A stretch of 5,905 bases of DNA from Flavobacteriales bacterium (GTDB lineage: Bacteria; Bacteroidota; Bacteroidia; Flavobacteriales_D; Sanyastnellaceae): the NCBI GenBank assembly GCA_947457325.1, contig CANGVU010000095.1, positions 1 through 5,905 of the forward strand, given 5' to 3'. The notes below the pieces were generated by a model. It saw only the letters and a program-made list of their open reading frames with translations. It had not been told where the DNA came from and made no database searches. Position numbers and translations under genes: made by a program. This document shows, piece by piece, positions 5,706-5,905 of the stretch (positions within the stretch are counted from its first letter, which is position 1; each line of letters starts with the position of its first letter).

Positions 5706-5905
5706 TTCTTTTTCTATTTCTCTGCGATTAATTACTGGGTTGGCATAAATCTGCAACATGATTTCCTTGGCCAATGCGGAGAATCCCTCCTTGGGCAAGT
5801 TGGTCTTTTTGCGGTTTAAACTTAAACGAAACACATTGGCTCTGATATAATTGCCAAAAGCAATTTTTTGAATATTGGAATAATGTTCTTTGTAATCCTT
5901 GGTGC
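5703..5905 (-). CDS. C-terminal end of an unrecognised protein, start outside the window
   Basis: A minus-strand frame enters at the right edge and stays open for 66 codons to a TAA at 5705-5703; the other two minus frames hit stops within this stretch. The residues visible begin TKDYKEHYSNIQKIAFGNY and end ANPVINRREIEKE. They are rich in Lys, Arg, Asn and Glu, with a likely amphipathic helix around GFSALAKEIMLQIYANP, and have no membrane segment. I do not recognise the family. Support for a real gene comes from the TAATG overlap with the helicase start and from a composition like that of the neighbouring soluble proteins. It would be the gene just upstream of the helicase in the same transcript. 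Confidence 0.72.
   Translation of the reverse strand, partial: TKDYKEHYSNIQKIAFGNYIRANVFRLSLNRKKTNLPKEGFSALAKEIMLQIYANPVINRREIEKE

Overview
The window looks like a piece of a Bacteroidota (Bacteroidetes) chromosome. Three things point that way: start codons preceded by A-rich, TAAAA-like leaders without a Shine-Dalgarno core; a secreted protein with the N-terminal domain common in this phylum plus a C-terminal Fibrobacter-succinogenes-major-paralogous (FISUMP) domain; and paired Mip/FkpA-type FKBPs, one of them a lipoprotein. I cannot place it below phylum. All seven genes I can support lie on the minus strand, so transcription runs from high to low coordinates.

Positions 5905 to 1349 read as one transcription unit. 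In order it holds the C-terminal end of an unrecognised protein (5703-5905), a DEAD-box-type RNA helicase whose motif II is DECD (4396-5703), a LOG/TIGR00730 Rossmann protein (3655-4362), the peroxide-stress protein YaaA (2906-3655), a lipoprotein FKBP (2131-2865) and a periplasmic FKBP (1399-2106). A clear intrinsic terminator follows (1349-1377). Two junctions are TAATG stop/start overlaps (unknown/helicase and LOG/YaaA); the other gaps are 24-40 nt. No promoter could be supported inside the block. The grouping suggests RNA remodelling, nucleotide or oxidative-stress housekeeping and envelope protein folding expressed together, but co-transcription is inferred from spacing only.

Positions 1145-1348 are non-coding and contain an 85-nt imperfect inverted repeat (1181-1265) whose two arms are each built from two copies of a roughly 20-nt CTCTGCG-type unit. 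It resembles a dispersed intergenic palindromic element.

Positions 1-1144 carry the start and most of a secreted FISUMP-domain protein that runs off the left edge. It lies beyond the terminator and so should have its own promoter.

No CRISPR array, tRNA, rRNA, transposase or phage gene is visible. Most of the window is ordinary core genome. The points worth a second look are the composite palindrome, the altered active site of the lipoprotein FKBP beside its intact paralogue, and the DECD helicase motif.
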